Shown piece by piece: positions 23,514 to 36,100 of a DNA stretch of 64,000 bases. Numbering within the stretch: position 1 is the first letter of the stretch; every line of letters starts with the position of its first letter. The translations under genes were made by a program, and so were the position numbers. The DNA comes from Enoplolaimus lenunculus (Eukaryota; Nematoda; Enoplea; Enoplida; Thoracostomopsidae). A model generated the notes under the pieces. That model was not told the DNA's origin and ran no database searches. It worked only from the letters and a program-made list of their open reading frames with translations. Where the stretch lies: assembly GCA_030248215.1 (NCBI GenBank), contig JASANG010003352.1, positions 1 to 64,000 on the forward strand, in the 5' to 3' direction.

Positions 23514-24063
23514 CTAGTCTGCCAGCTTTGCGCAATACGCAAAAGTACTTACAAATTTTCCTTTCATAGAACAATCATGTGTATTTCCTAAGAAATTATT
23601 GCAAACAAAGTAATGCTGGAAAGTAGCCCAAAATACGTATGTGAGGCGTTCAAGTTTTAATATATAGATTATGTTCAAAAAATAGCTTTCTACGTTTTTC
23701 ACGAACAATTTCGGACGTATAAACATCGAAATATGCCAAATTTGTCAAACTCATAAAATTCGACTACCGCGTACGCAAAATAATTCTAACTAGTCAATAT
23801 GGTTGCAATATTTGCAAGCGACGCCAAACAAACTTGCCGCAAAACAGCTGCAACGCAACATGCAATCTTTATAGAACAATACATAAACAAAACCGCGATA
23901 TACTTAGAATTAATTGCGCAAAACTGGGCTGGAACGTTGCCCAAAATACGTATGTGGCGTGTTCTAGTTTTTATTATATAGATATTTAAGAAAAAATTTC
24001 TTACATTTATGAAATATGATTTAAGGAGGGTGCAGTTTAAAAATAGTTCTGTTATAACATGAA

Positions 24064-24257
24064 CGGTCATTGTAAAAAACATAGGCGAAACAATACTATA
24101 GGCATATTCATAAGCATAAGCCTAAGCCTAAACGTAAGAATGAGCATATTCCTATGCTTAAGCCTAATCCTAAGCCAAGGAAAAAATAGCCTAAAGCTTA
24201 AGCTTACTCTATTGCAGTCCCACTGAAAAACGTTCCGCCGCTGATCTTTACGTGGGC
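24064..24257 (-). mobile_element. TTAGGC-core hAT-like MITE (reverse)
   Basis: GGTCATTGTAAAAAACATAGG left, GCTGATCTTTACGTGGGCC right, CCTAAG tract between. Confidence 0.75.
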
Positions 24258-24310
24258 CACAGAGAAAATTGTTGGGAAAATTTTTTAACCAAAGTCCGAA
24301 ATATATCGTA

Positions 24311-24708
24311 CTGTATTGACCCGAATAAGAGGGGGAGGGGTAATAAGAGGGGGTCCCAATTTTGAGTCTGAATCAATTGAGTCCGTATCCCTAATAAGAG
24401 TCCGTAGGCGGATAGAGTCCCTAAACCCTAAAATCCAGGACCAAATAATTTGAGTTCGAAACTTTAAAGCGTACTTAAATTTTGAAAGTGCATTCCTAAG
24501 TATAACCTTGCATGATTGCTTAAGCTATTGACACCAGAAAAATAAACGTTTAATTCAACGGATAGTTGCAGTACCGGATATATATCAGTAACGAAGGGCG
24601 GCGGAGCGTGGGTTACAAATAAATATTAGTCCGTAACCGAATAGCAAGGGGGTACCCTCTGGAGAGGCCAAATGAATATCAGTCCCCCTCTTATTCGGGT
24701 CACTACAG
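24311..24708. mobile_element. CTGTAGTGACCCG-ended MITE, TA target site
   Basis: CTGTATTGACCCGAATAAGA left and its inverse TTATTCGGGTCACTACAG right, with TA on both sides. Full relatives: 27416–27857 and 45895–46339 (both reverse). Tc1/mariner-like by target site. Confidence 0.85.
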
Positions 24709-25136
24709 TACTATTAACGAAAACCGTTTTCTCGTTATTTTTAGCAAAATTGTCTTAAATTTCAGATATTAAAACTTTTAAGTTTTGCCGCTGACAAAAC
24801 TTTTGTGAATTTACGAATAAAATTTTGGGTGCAGTGCCTAATGTAACTTTGTACCCTGAAATATAGCGGTTTATTTTACTTGTTTTGCTACGAAATATAC
24901 TGCGAAACTCTCATTCCATCTTGGATAATAAAAATATACTCCAATACTGTAATCATACAATTGAGACAATCTCTGTCAAGGTTTGTCTAAAAGTTAAAGC
25001 CACACCAGGAATCGTACCTTCGACCTTTTCGGCATTCAAGTCTAAAATACTACCACTACACGACTCGGTCAGGGCAGCAACCTCAGATCGGCATATTTGC
25101 ACTTATATGACATTCTGTGTTTCCACTTTACCTTAC

Positions 25137-25242
25137 ACAATATATAAATATATTATATTTATATACATATATTTATACATATATATAAATATATATATTT
25201 ATATTTATATATATTTATATATTACACAATATATATATATAT
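25137..25242. repeat. AT-rich TATATTTA microsatellite
   Basis: Imperfect TATA/TATTTA run. An open frame through it (24885–25364) is low complexity. Confidence 0.85.
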
Positions 25243-25577
25243 GTAAGTCCTTGAAAGCATCTCCAAAGTTCTTTTTAAGCTTAAAATACTCGACGTCTTT
25301 AATAGCTTTGTTAATTTCAATGCTTACGTCAACCTCCGTTCTTAGCATTCATAACTGTGCCTAAATTTGAATGCCGTCCCAAGTTTATACCCGCAACTAT
25401 AAAACAGTGAAGTACCTAAAGCATAACAGCTTAAAGAGCTTTTAAACGTCACGCTTTGGCTTTGAATGTTGCCTAAAAGTGTTTTAGAGATTAAGATGAG
25501 AGGTACACAACATGCGGTTTCATTTTAAATTCGTGACCAATACGTCAGGCATCGCACTGAAATAGTTGTAAGTCTAA

Positions 25578-26982
25578 GGGTGGTGCTGTACTCTGACGGA
25601 CGGCGCCGTCCAACATCGTCCATCACCGTCTGTCGCCGGCGGACGTCGTCCATTATCGTCCGTCACCGTCCAACGTCGTCCATTATCGTCCGTCACCAGT
25701 CCAACGTCGTCCATTACCGTCCGTCACCGTCCAACGTCGTCCATTACCGTCCGTCACCGTCCAACGTCGTCCATTATCGTCCGTCACCAGTCCAACGTCG
25801 TCCATTACCGTCCGTCACCGTCCAACGTCGTCCATTACCGTCCGTCACCGTCCAACGTCGTCCATTATCGTCCGTCACCAGTCCAACGTCGTCCATTACC
25901 GTCCGTCACCGTCCATCGTCGTCCATTACCGTCCGTCACCGTCCAACGTCGTCCATTATCGTCCGTCACCAGTCCAACGTCGTCCATTACCGTCCGTCAC
26001 CGTCCAACGTCGTCCATTACCGTCCGTCACCGTCCGTCGTCGTCCATTATCGTCCGTCACCGTCCAACGTCGTCCATTATCGTCCGTCACCAGTCCAACG
26101 TCGTCCATTACCGTCCGTCACCGTCCAACGTCGTCCATTATCGTCCGTCACCAGTCCAACGTCGTCCATTACCGTCCGTCACCGTCCAACGTCGTCCATT
26201 ATCGTCCGTCACCGTCCAACGTCGTCCATTATCGTCCGTCACCAGTCCAACGTCGTCCATTACCGTCCGTCACCGTCCAACGTCGTCCATTATCGTCCGT
26301 CACCAGTCCAACGTCGTCCATTACCGTCCGTCACCGTCCAACGTCGTCCATTATCGTCCGTCACCGTCCAACGTCGTCCATTATCGTCCGTCACCGTCCG
26401 TCGTCGTCCATTATCGTCCATCACCGTCAGGCGTCGTCCGTCACCGTCTGTCACCGTCCAGCGTCGTCCATCACCGTCTGTCACCGGCGGGCGTCGCCCA
26501 TTACCGTCCGTCACCGTCCAACGTCGTCCATTATCGTCCGTCACCGTCCAACGTCGTCCATTACCGTCCGTCACCGTCCAACGTCGTCCATTATCGTCCG
26601 TCACCGTCCAACGTCGTCCATTATCGTCCGTCACCAGTCCAACGTCGTCCATTACCGTCCGTCACCGTCCAACGTCGTCCATTATCGTCCGTCACCGTCC
26701 AACGTCGTCCATTATCGTCCGTCACCAGTCCAACGTCGTCCATTACCGTCCGTCACCGTCCAACGTCGTCCATTACCGTCCGTCACCGTCCAACGTCGTC
26801 CATTATCGTCCGTCGTCGTCCATTATCGTCCATCACCGTTTGGCGTCGTCAGTCGCCGTGCGGTATCGCACGTGAGAGTCGCCGTAAGCGAATTATTCAC
26901 GTACAATGCCGCATGGTGACGGACGACACAGACGGTGCCAATCTGCACTGGACGGCGCCGTACGACCAATATAGCGCTACCC
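25578..26982. mobile_element. Harbinger-like MITE swollen by a 30-bp minisatellite
   Basis: Ends GGGTGGTGCTGTACT and AATATAGCGCTACCC are inverted; TAA flanks both sides (25575–25577, 26983–26985). The interior, about 25610–26870, is ~41 units of 30–31 bases made of three decamers (GTCCAACGTC, GTCCATTAYC, GTCCGTCACC). Higher-order order is visible: units with the extra A (CACCAGTCC) recur at regular spacing. The non-array part keeps the hairpin GCGAATTATTCACG. Confidence 0.9.
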
Positions 26983-27164
26983 TAAGGCGTTTATTTAAGT
27001 TTAGGCTTTAATCATGTGGATTTTGTTCGAACTTTTGGATTGTTCGTAATCCCAAAACCAAGATTGGACACAGAAAGGGGGCAAATAGAATTTTTCGACG
27101 AGCAAAATTCCTAAATTTACTGAGTTCTATTAATGTCTTATGAAGTAGTTTTATGAGGTCAACG

Positions 27165-27309
27165 TATAAAACGTACGCAAGAATGAGTTTATTCCTAAGC
27201 GTAAGCCTACGCATAAACCTAAGCGACGCAAAAAAAATAGTCTAAAGCTTAAGCTTACTCGATTCTAGTCCCACAGAAAAACGTTCCGCCCCTGATCTTT
27301 ACATAGACC
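27165..27309 (-). mobile_element. TTAGGC-core MITE fragment (reverse)
   Basis: CTCGATTCTAGTCCCACAG, then CCCCTGATCTTTACATAGACC right end; left end lost. Confidence 0.65.
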
Positions 27310-27415
27310 ACGATAGCATTCAATTTCCACTGACGGCAATATACAAAATTTCACATCCACAGCTGTCGCAGTTCGCTTGTTTGACAACCAATAAATCAAC
27401 TGGAAATAGGTGCTA

Positions 27416-27857
27416 CTGTAGTGACCCGAACAAAAGGGGGACTGATATTTCTTTGGCTTTTCAAGAGGGTACCCCCCTTGTTATTCGGTTACGGACTGTT
27501 ATTTATTTTTAACCCACGCTCCGCCACTCTTCGCCACTGATATATATCCGGTATTGCAATTATCCGTTTAATTAAACGTTTATCTGTCGTGTGTCAATAG
27601 CTTGGGCGATAATAAACGGATATACGAAGGAATGTACTTTCAAAATTTAAGTACGCTTTAAAGTTTCGAACTCAAAGTATTTTGTCCATGAGTCATTTAT
27701 TCGCTATAATTAGGGTTAATTGAAATTTATCGACTCTAATTAGGGTTTAGAGACTCTATCCGCTTACGGACTCTTATTAGAGATACAGACTCCAATTGAT
27801 TTGGACTCTCAATGGGGACCCCCCTCTTATTACCCCCGCTTCTTCGGGTCAATACAG
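27416..27857 (-). mobile_element. CTGTAGTGACCCG-ended MITE, TA target site
   Basis: CTGTAGTGACCCGAACAAAAG and CTTCGGGTCAATACAG ends, TA flanks. Same length class as 45895–46339. Confidence 0.85.
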
Positions 27858-28139
27858 TACACACTTTTGAGAAAAACAACTACTACCGATAGCTTTGAAG
27901 GTTTGAACGTTATGCTAAATAAGCTGTTGTTGAGACAAAGCGAGAGTTTGGCTTCAAAATTGGATTTAAGGTTTAGAAGCTAAAATGGGTCGCTTAAACA
28001 AACAGTTAAATTTGATTGGATTCCTGGGCGGAAGGTTAAACAGCTTCAAAGCAAAAGTAAACTATTTTAAACCGAAAGGTTCCGGTATGGTGAGCTATTT
28101 TAACTGTGATTCGGCTTGTTGTTTTGATATATTCTACGA

Positions 28140-28508
28140 GCCAGTGTATAGAACCGGAACGTTGCAGTAGTATAAGCGTATTGCTAAGCGTATTGTAGGC
28201 CCAAGCCTAAGTCTAAGAGCAAAAGAACAATCTGTATACCTGAGCCCAAACCTGAGCATAGTCAGCAGCTAACCTCAAATCGGTCCGGCAATTACATCCG
28301 ATAAGAAATTCTATCTTTGGTATACTGTCTAAAAGCTTAAACTAACTTGATTTAACCTAACCTTAATAAGCGTAAACCTAAACCTAAACCTAAAGCCTAA
28401 GAATAAGAATGAGCTCATCTAAAACCTAAGCGGAAAATAGGTCTAAAGCTTTAAGCTTTACTGCTTTGCAGTCCCGCAGAAAAACGTTCCGCCTCTGATC
28501 TTTGCATT
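28140..28508 (-). mobile_element. TTAGGC-core MITE, long and degenerate (reverse)
   Basis: CCAGTGTATAGAACCGGAACG left, GCCTCTGATCTTTGCAT right, several CCTAAACCTAAA tracts. Confidence 0.6.
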
Positions 28509-28704
28509 CGCGAAACTTTCTGCCAGACTTCAAATATAGCTTAGTTGGTATATTTTAAAACACAGCGCAAGCTCGTCATAGGTTCTACTAGCATTTGAAA
28601 ATACGTGAGTTGCTTTCTCAGTGAGTATAGCTTGATTCGACTCTAAATTAAGCAGTAAAGTACCGTGTTTGTTTGCTCTTTGTCTGAGTTCTTGGCCTAT
28701 ATTG

Positions 28705-28839
28705 CTTTTATTACTGTTATTATTATTATTATTATTATTGTTAATATTGTTGTTGTTTTATCATTTATTGTTATTATGATTATTAGTATTATTATTGTTA
28801 TCATTATTATTACTATTATTATTATTATTATTATTATTA

Positions 28840-28873
<34 letters not shown>

Positions 28874-28978
28874 CATTATTATTATCATTTTTATTATCAT
28901 CATTATTATCATTATTATTTTTATTATTATTATAATTATTATTATCATTATTATTATTACTGTTATTATATATTATAT
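28705..28978. repeat. ATT/ATC trinucleotide microsatellite
   Basis: About 270 bases of TTATTA with scattered TCATTA units; creates a meaningless poly-isoleucine frame. Confidence 0.95.
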
Positions 28979-29875
28979 ATGCAACCGAATCTTGGATTCA
29001 TCTCAAATGGTGCGCCTCTAAAGTAGCACGTTTCTATCATGTGTGATAAGTTGTCCAGTTAATCCAAGTATCGAAATAAATGTTCGACAACAGGGATATA
29101 GTAACGGTTAAGTTTTTGGCTGCTTTAAATGAAACGTCCGTAAATAAAAACAAGGTGTCACCTGGGGGTGGAATGCTTGCGGTCTCGGAAACAACTCACG
29201 TTTGACGAGTGCTAAAAGTAAAAATATTAGGCAGTTTAAAATAGTTGTAGTAATAGTCTTGCTGTATGCAGCCAGCGACGGATCCTGAAATGGCTGACGG
29301 GGCAGATTAGGCTGGCAAAAGTTATGAAACGCAATTTTTACTGTACGTTATATATGTGCCAAGTATCTGAGTGGAAAATTGTACGGGGGGACCTTAGTAT
29401 TTGATTAAAAAATTCTGACGGGGGACGTACCAAGTTCTGCATCTGCCAGTGTGTGATGCAACTTCTCGATGCAAAAACTTGCACTTGTGAATAGGGCTTA
29501 TAGTTTACAACCACAAAATTCCTTTCGCTGCAATTTTATTAATATTGTCAAACGTCGGTGTGGTAATTGTGGTATTAGGATTACTTGTTACCTGACCACT
29601 CGTCGACTGACATCTAGTAATCCGGCTACACGGACAAAATGTGGACCAATATTTCTTTTGCCTCTCCATAAGGTTGCTCCTGTTTGGCTCCCCCCTCTTC
29701 TAACTTCGACTCTTATCCGGGTCACTACAGTATGCTTGGATTAGGACACTATTGGGTGACAAGTTGTCGGGCGACGAATTTTCGTACATTCTGCATTTGT
29801 ATCACGGTAACCTAAATTAAATACTCTTTTGGTTCGTTATTTTAAAAACCTACCCCCGACGTTTGATTCTAAGGT

Positions 29876-30250
29876 TAGTCCATGTATTGATCAGGGCCGG
29901 ATCACTTTCCGACGGAGCTGTAATAGAGTCGGTTAAAGCTTTAGACTATTTTTTTGCTTAGACTTAGGCGTAGGCGCTTAGGCTTAGAAATAGGCTCATC
30001 CTTACGCTTACGCCTTTAGGCTTAGGTTTAGGAATATGCTTAATGTGCTACTGTTGCGGACCTAGACTAACATTTTTGCTTAGGTTTAGTCTTAGGTTTA
30101 GGCTATAGGAATAGGTACGCTTAGGCTTATTTTTAGGCTTAGGCTTAGGTTTAGGCTTAGGAATAGGTACGCTTAGGCTTAGCCTTGAGCATAGGTTTAG
30201 GCTTATGAAAATGCTTATACTACTGTTCCGACCCTGTTCTATACATGGAC
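29876..30250 (+). mobile_element. TTAGGC-core hAT-like MITE, long core
   Basis: AGTCCATGTATTGATCAGGG left, CCCTGTTCTATACATGGACC right; flanks CTAAGGTT/CTAAGTTT (7/8). The core holds two or three tandem blocks of TTAGGC-like repeats around GGAATAGGTACGC. Confidence 0.8.
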
Positions 30251-31214
30251 CCTAAGTTTTATAGAACAGACGCTAATCTAAGCTTTCTCGTGTGCGACTA
30301 GAAAGTTGCCCATTTTACATTTCGGATCATACAATAAAGACAAAGCCTATCTTAAATCCACTTCAACTGAGTACTGACGCTGTTCCGGAACCAAAAGACG
30401 TTTGCACAACAATTCATTTCGCAGGGGTGTACACTCATGTAAAGAAATGTTTGCGGTGATTAAGACATCTCGTGGGTGACACGAAATATTTGTGATCTTT
30501 AGCATTCAGCCGGTTCTTTTAAAGTTATTTTTTTTGTAAATTCTATCATGGCATCAGAAATTTTGTGACTGTACACCCCCCTATGTTCCACGTCCCACAA
30601 ACCTGACGCACGCCAACTGAACCCTTGAAGTGGTCATAAACCACAGTGACGTGCCTGGGGCTTTTAGAAGACCAGTAAACTATTGTGTTTTATAGTTTAC
30701 CTCAAACTTTCTATTGCTCCGTAAACGGACCAATCATTCCATAGGTATGACCCACGGCGATGGTGTACCACTTGATTTTGATTGGTGGGATCCGGCACTG
30801 GAAAACCCAATTAAAATATTGAGTCTTAAAATTCGCCAATCGTTAACGATTATTCAATAACGCAAAACGAGATAAACCCTGTGGGTGGGCCCCGTGCTCC
30901 CATTGTGTTGGGCATGTGACCCACCCAATGGTAGCGAATAGCTTGGATGATACCTACCTATTTTGACACTGGTAAATGCGTGTGTGTTTACGCACCCACA
31001 AAACCATGACCGCAAAAAAAACTTTTTTTTGAAATATTGTTTTCAAATCCTAATACCCAACAATAGTTGGCATATTTTCTAAAGTTTAAAACTGAGGTCT
31101 TTTAGTTTTGAAATGAAATTATTTTTAAATATATATAAATATTCATATATAAATATTCATATATATATCAAGGTTCGTCCCAAGGGGGGACCTTGGGACC
31201 TTAAAAAATCGAAT

Positions 31215-31640
31215 TTTTCAAAAATTCCGGAATCCCTGTTGCGGTCGGAATTCTTGCAAAAATTCAATTCCAGTTCCTGTGCCTACATTCAAAGATGCAG
31301 GAACCGGAATTTTTATGGTTTTGTGTCAAATTATTCATAATCATTTAAATTTTCCAAACTTTGTCTTTGAAAAATTGTTATTTCGAAATGGCTGTTTTTG
31401 CAACTTAGTTCATTTTTGTTAATAAACTGTTTGTAATGTGTTTTCACCAAACTTGATTGTGAAATAGTTCATAATTTGCTTAAGTTATTTTTTCGGCAAA
31501 GTGTTTTGAAAAGTATTAAATGGTAATTCGGTGATGAAAATTGTTTCAAATTCCAGTTCCTGTTCCGGTACCGGTTCCTGCAAAGGTATTCAATTCGTGT
31601 TCCGGTTCCTGCTCTGGCAAAATTAAGTTCCTGTTGGAAT
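31215..31640. mobile_element. GGAAC/GTTCC-rich element
   Basis: Interior shares CAGGAACCGGAATTTTTATG-like and TTCCGGTTCCTGC blocks with 4826–5280. The right end TAAGTTCCTGTTGGAA matches the inverse of that element's left end. Confidence 0.5.
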
Positions 31641-31815
31641 AATCGTTTTAAAACTGTTTAGGAAATCCTTTTTTGGATCCAAAAAATGTCCACGCGAACT
31701 ACAGTTGCACTGTAAACAATCGTTTACATAAAATAATCCGTGTGGAAATGAAATTCTTGCTACGATGGAAGGCATACAGCCACATCGAGGGTAGGAAACG
31801 TCCTATAGGTATGAG

Positions 31816-32170
31816 CAGGGTGCAACCGGAATTATAAAATACCGGAAACGGAACCGGAAAATTAAAATATACCGGAACCGGAATCTGAAAACGAATAAAT
31901 TCTTGTTACCGAAAAATTCATTTTCAACTCCGTTTTGTCGCTTTTAACGTTGTAAACACCCCATTTCGGATGACAAAATCCTGAAATCAATGCAGTAGCT
32001 GGAAACGTAAGATAAATTATTGAGCATGACTCAAATTGAAAATTTTGACAATACACGCTCAGACAATTTATAAAAATAACTTACAATAATATGTCAACTT
32101 GTGTTAAATTTTCGAATGAGAAAAAAATTTCAATACCGAAAATACCGAAAAATTCTGATGAAAAAATGCC
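31816..32170. mobile_element. CAGGGTGCAACCGGA-family element
   Basis: CAGGGTGCAACCGGAATTAT left. The interior matches 50926–51402 (GCAGTAG, TAAATTAT, GAGAAAAAAATTTCAATACC); the right end has decayed. Confidence 0.6.
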
Positions 32171-32678
32171 GCAGATGCCGGGCCAGTCAGAAAAAAAATC
32201 AAGAAATCCTTAATGTAAAATTTGTTTTCAGGGGTCAGCCGAGGGACACCAAAACATAACAGCCCTAATGACGAGGGACGTTTTGAATGACCGGGACCCC
32301 CATTCCCGGCTGTAAAGGACCCGGAATACGTTCATATCGAGCATGCGGGGATGACTCATAATTCACTGTTTCGAAGGGGGGGTGGCAAACTTCTAAGAAG
32401 AGCTGAGATTTGGTGAACGTCCTTGTTACTCACCTATTTTTCCTCAAGATATATCAGATCGCTTTGGGATTGCTCGTGAGTCCTAATTTATGTTGAAACC
32501 GGACGAAAAAGCTGACACAAAAAACAAAACAATTAAATATTTCAAGTTGGAATTCAACCTTATATCCAGCATGCAGTGATTGACCCAGGGGGTAACGAAT
32601 TCGAGATGTATCCCCCCGTCACTGGCACTGCAGTACAGAAAACTTTGCGACGCAAATAAAGTTCATCTGACGCTCATA

Positions 32679-32868
32679 CACTGCAAAAATTTGTGAGTCA
32701 AATTGACTCTTTCCGAACCTGACTACACAAACTGAGTCAAAATTCGATCCCGCTAGAGTTAAATTCTACTCAATTTGACGCTGGCGGAGTCAAATTTTGA
32801 CTCAATTTTGTGTAGTCAGGAAAAGCCTGTTTCGGAGACACTCAATTTGACTCACCATTTTTTGCAGT
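32679..32868. mobile_element. CACTGC-ended MITE with TA target site
   Basis: CACTGCAAAAATTTGTGAGT left, CTCACCATTTTTTGCAGTA right. Confidence 0.8.
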
Positions 32869-33195
32869 ATAAAATGTGTTTTCTAGCGAAATTAGTGTAA
32901 AATGTAACCACGTTTAGTACAACACGAATTCATAATTCTTTTCGCGTTCACAGCGCAATTTTGGCCAAATATTGAAAAATTATTAGCTAAAAATGCAAAA
33001 ATTGCAAGATTTTGAAACCCAAAATGCCCTCTTGTTCAGGGCTAAAATGGTTGAATCGTCTCGTTGAGAAAAAGCTGGCTTGATTTGGTTAAAATTCCCG
33101 CAGAAAACGTTTATTTCAGATATTTTTGGTTTGTATTTGGCTGTATATTTGAATATGATATTTGTAATTTTAATAGCTAAAATCAAACAAATAGA

Positions 33196-36100
33196 ATGAA
33201 TCTCGTGTCGTTTATCCTGTACGTTACTGCTCAAGCGTGGGTGTTTCGTTTAGGTGAGTTCAATCTGATTTGACTGGAAACAAAGGCCTAACCAAGGTAT
33301 TCCTGGCGATAAAATGGCATTGTGCTATAAAAGTTTAACCCTTGTACCAAGAGCTAATCATTGTATCGGGGGTATTACGCTTTTCGGAGTGGGAATTCAA
33401 ATCGCATCAACTTGTATGCGAAACTAAAACTGTTTTCGTCAAAGCTGAAATTTTTCTAAAGCGATCGGGTTCGTAGCCAAACGGCGGCTGGTCCCTTTAT
33501 AAAATTTTCAACCGTGCTTGTAAGTCATCGAAAAGCATTGTATGCCTCTCCTGAAACTTTCTTAGCTCCCCTCGCGCAGGGATGTACTCGCTCCTAATAG
33601 TCATAGCCAGCGGGAGTGTGGAGGTCAAACATCACTCCTGCTGAGTTTTGTGAACGGAATACTAGGAGCTATTCTGTTCGAGACACAAAACCCCGCATCA
33701 TCTTGAAATTTTCATAGAACGTGACCCCTCTTTGCCAAAATCTTAGGTACGCTCATGGTATACCCTGTTTATACTGTAGGCCTGTAGCCAGGTCAATCTA
33801 TTGGCTGACAGGTGCAAAACAAATTTCAGAATGCCGTTGAAATATTTTACAAGCGGAGCTAAAAGTGTTCCAGGCGGAAGGTCGATTTTTCTGGGACGCT
33901 GAGCCCCCCCCACCCCAACCTCTTGGATCAACCTCTGCCTACGGATCTGTAGTAATGTTCGCATTTCAGTTAGTGGATCAGCGGAAGAAGATCGACTTTT
34001 GAGCCAGTTGTTTCGTGGATATCAACCTTTGGTTCGACCAGTTCGAACGGTCAACGATTCAGCGTTGGTTGTCAAAATGAGTCTTCAACTATTTTTGCTC
34101 ATTGGAATTGTAAGTTGCTGCCGTTGAGTTTTTATTAAATTAAACAAGAACTTACGATATTTAGCCAATGCCGAATCCAGCGGGGATGGAGGGATGCGTT
34201 CCCCCATGGCTCAAAGTGTAAATTTTTTCAGGGTTAAAACCAACGTAAGCTATAATGCTATAATGGCGCTTATGATGAACCTCTTCGTCCTAGTTATATA
34301 TATATAAATATATATATATATTGTGTGTGTGACTTATGGTTGAGTATATTCGTAAAAATATGTATGAACATGAGCCGAAACCTAACATTTTCCACTCTTA
34401 CAATCCTCCTCACAAGGAATTTCTGGATCCGCCACAGTATTTAGCAACAGAACATCAGCACGATTAATAGGATTTAGAATTGGTTTGATCCTTGATCCTA
34501 GTGGTCAAACAATGTTTTTATAAAAATTATATTCTTCCGAAATGACGTCCAAAACTCCGTCATTAAATCTACTAATTAATAGTCTATAAACGTCAATAAT
34601 TCTAAATTAGACTGCCTAAATTGGTTTCTGATGGACCAAATTAAGAGCAGTACAGAATTCGACTCAATATTAACCCTTTCTCGCATGAATATTTTCAATT
34701 TCATATGAGATGCACTTTTAAGGTAAGATTCGATCCCCTGTTTCACGGGTGGGAGGCGTTTACGCTGACCATTCAGTTATAGGAGCTTGACGCTCGAGCC
34801 CCAAGCGACTCTACACGTCTTGTAGAAATTTGGACTGCACATATATGTTCGAATTACAGTGTCTGTGTTGCTCACGTATTACTTTGTATTTAGTTGCTCA
34901 TAGTATACTCTATGAGGTAAAGGGTTAAAAACGGTAGCTTACCTATATTCATAGCAGCATTCTTAAGTCTTAAAAGTACAGTGCCAAAATCAATTAGCCT
35001 AAACCCTAAAAAATGGCTGGCATAAAGGTGTGTGGTCTAAACAACTCGAGCAGGATTGAAACAATAAATAACAGTCCGCAACCGAATAGCAAGGAACGTA
35101 TCCTGAGGAGAGGCAAAATAAATATCAGTCTGCTTTGTTTGCTTTAAGGATGAACGAAATCAAATTATGCATACAAACCTATGGCTGACACTGGTGAGTA
35201 ATTGAAATAAATGTTGTGTCAAGGACTCTGTATCTCAGTCCATCGTGTGATAGCAAGAAAGGAAACGCTATTGAGTGGGGGCAGAGAAACGGACCGGACC
35301 CTCTGGACAGTCCAGCGATCGAATCTGTCGTTCGAACCAACACAAAACGTAAATTTGTCATCTGAATAAGTCCATTAATTTTAAGCTCGTATCAAGCTTT
35401 CCGCTCGGTTCGCTCGTGAATTGTTCGAAACGCAACCTTTACTGTTAGGGTGGCGCTATATCTGTCGCGCGGCGCCGCCCGTCGCCGTCTGTCACCGCCC
35501 GTCGCCGTCTGTCACCGCCCGTCGCCGTCTGTCACCGCCCGTCGCCGTCTGTCACCGCCCGTCGCCGTCTGTCACCGCCCGTCGCCGTCTGTCACCGCCC
35601 GTCGCCGTCTGTCACCGCCCGTCGCCGTCTGTCACCGCCCGTCGCCGTCTGTCACCGCCCGTCGCCGTCTGTCACCGCCCGTCGCCGTCTGTCACCGCCC
35701 GTCGCCGTCTGTCACCGCCCGTCGCCGTCTGTCACCGCCCGTCGCCGTCTGTCACCGCCCGTCGCCGTCTGTCACCGCCCGTCGCCGTCTGTCACCGCCC
35801 GTCGCCGTCTGTCACCGCCCGTCGCCGTCTGTCACCACCCGTCGCCGTCTGTCACCGCCCGTCGCCGTCTGTCACCGCCCGTCGCCGTCCGTCGCCGTAC
35901 TTCGCCGTACGTCAGCATACGGTATTGTACGCGTGTCATTCAGGCGCAGTACCACACGGAGACGTACGGTGACGAACGACGCCGGACGTCATCAAAAGTA
36001 TAGCGCCACTCTAACTTGTTGTTGCTTAGACCGTTTCCAAATTCAAAATCTGGGCCCATATTTTCAAATGTGTGTAGCACCAATAACCAGTTGGTGATTG

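Larger units (their letters stand above)
23514..33195. other. 9.7-kb intergenic region, no gene recognised
   Basis: No exon with family resemblance seen on either strand. Holds MITEs, a 1.3-kb minisatellite, an ATT microsatellite, and at 23514–24000 a segment duplicated in part (CGTATGTGnGGCGTTC and CAAAnTACGTATGTGG shared between 23630 and 23945). Confidence 0.5.

Noticed and set aside
24885-25364. 159-codon frame
   Set aside because: No family resemblance, no splice signals or neighbour support, and a large TATA-rich stretch.
25580-26875. Open frame of 431 codons made of VHYRPSPSN-like repeats, with an antisense partner
   Set aside because: It is the 30-bp minisatellite inside a Harbinger-like MITE; a unit length divisible by three keeps frames open on both strands.
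28665-29021. Poly-isoleucine frame
   Set aside because: ATT/ATC microsatellite.
35475-35890. CRISPR-like regular array
   Set aside because: Units are contiguous with no unique spacers, and the setting is an animal intron.
35421-36097. Overlapping long frames rich in Pro, Arg and Ser ([20 protein letters not shown] type)
   Set aside because: They are translations of a 20-bp tandem array within a receptor intron.
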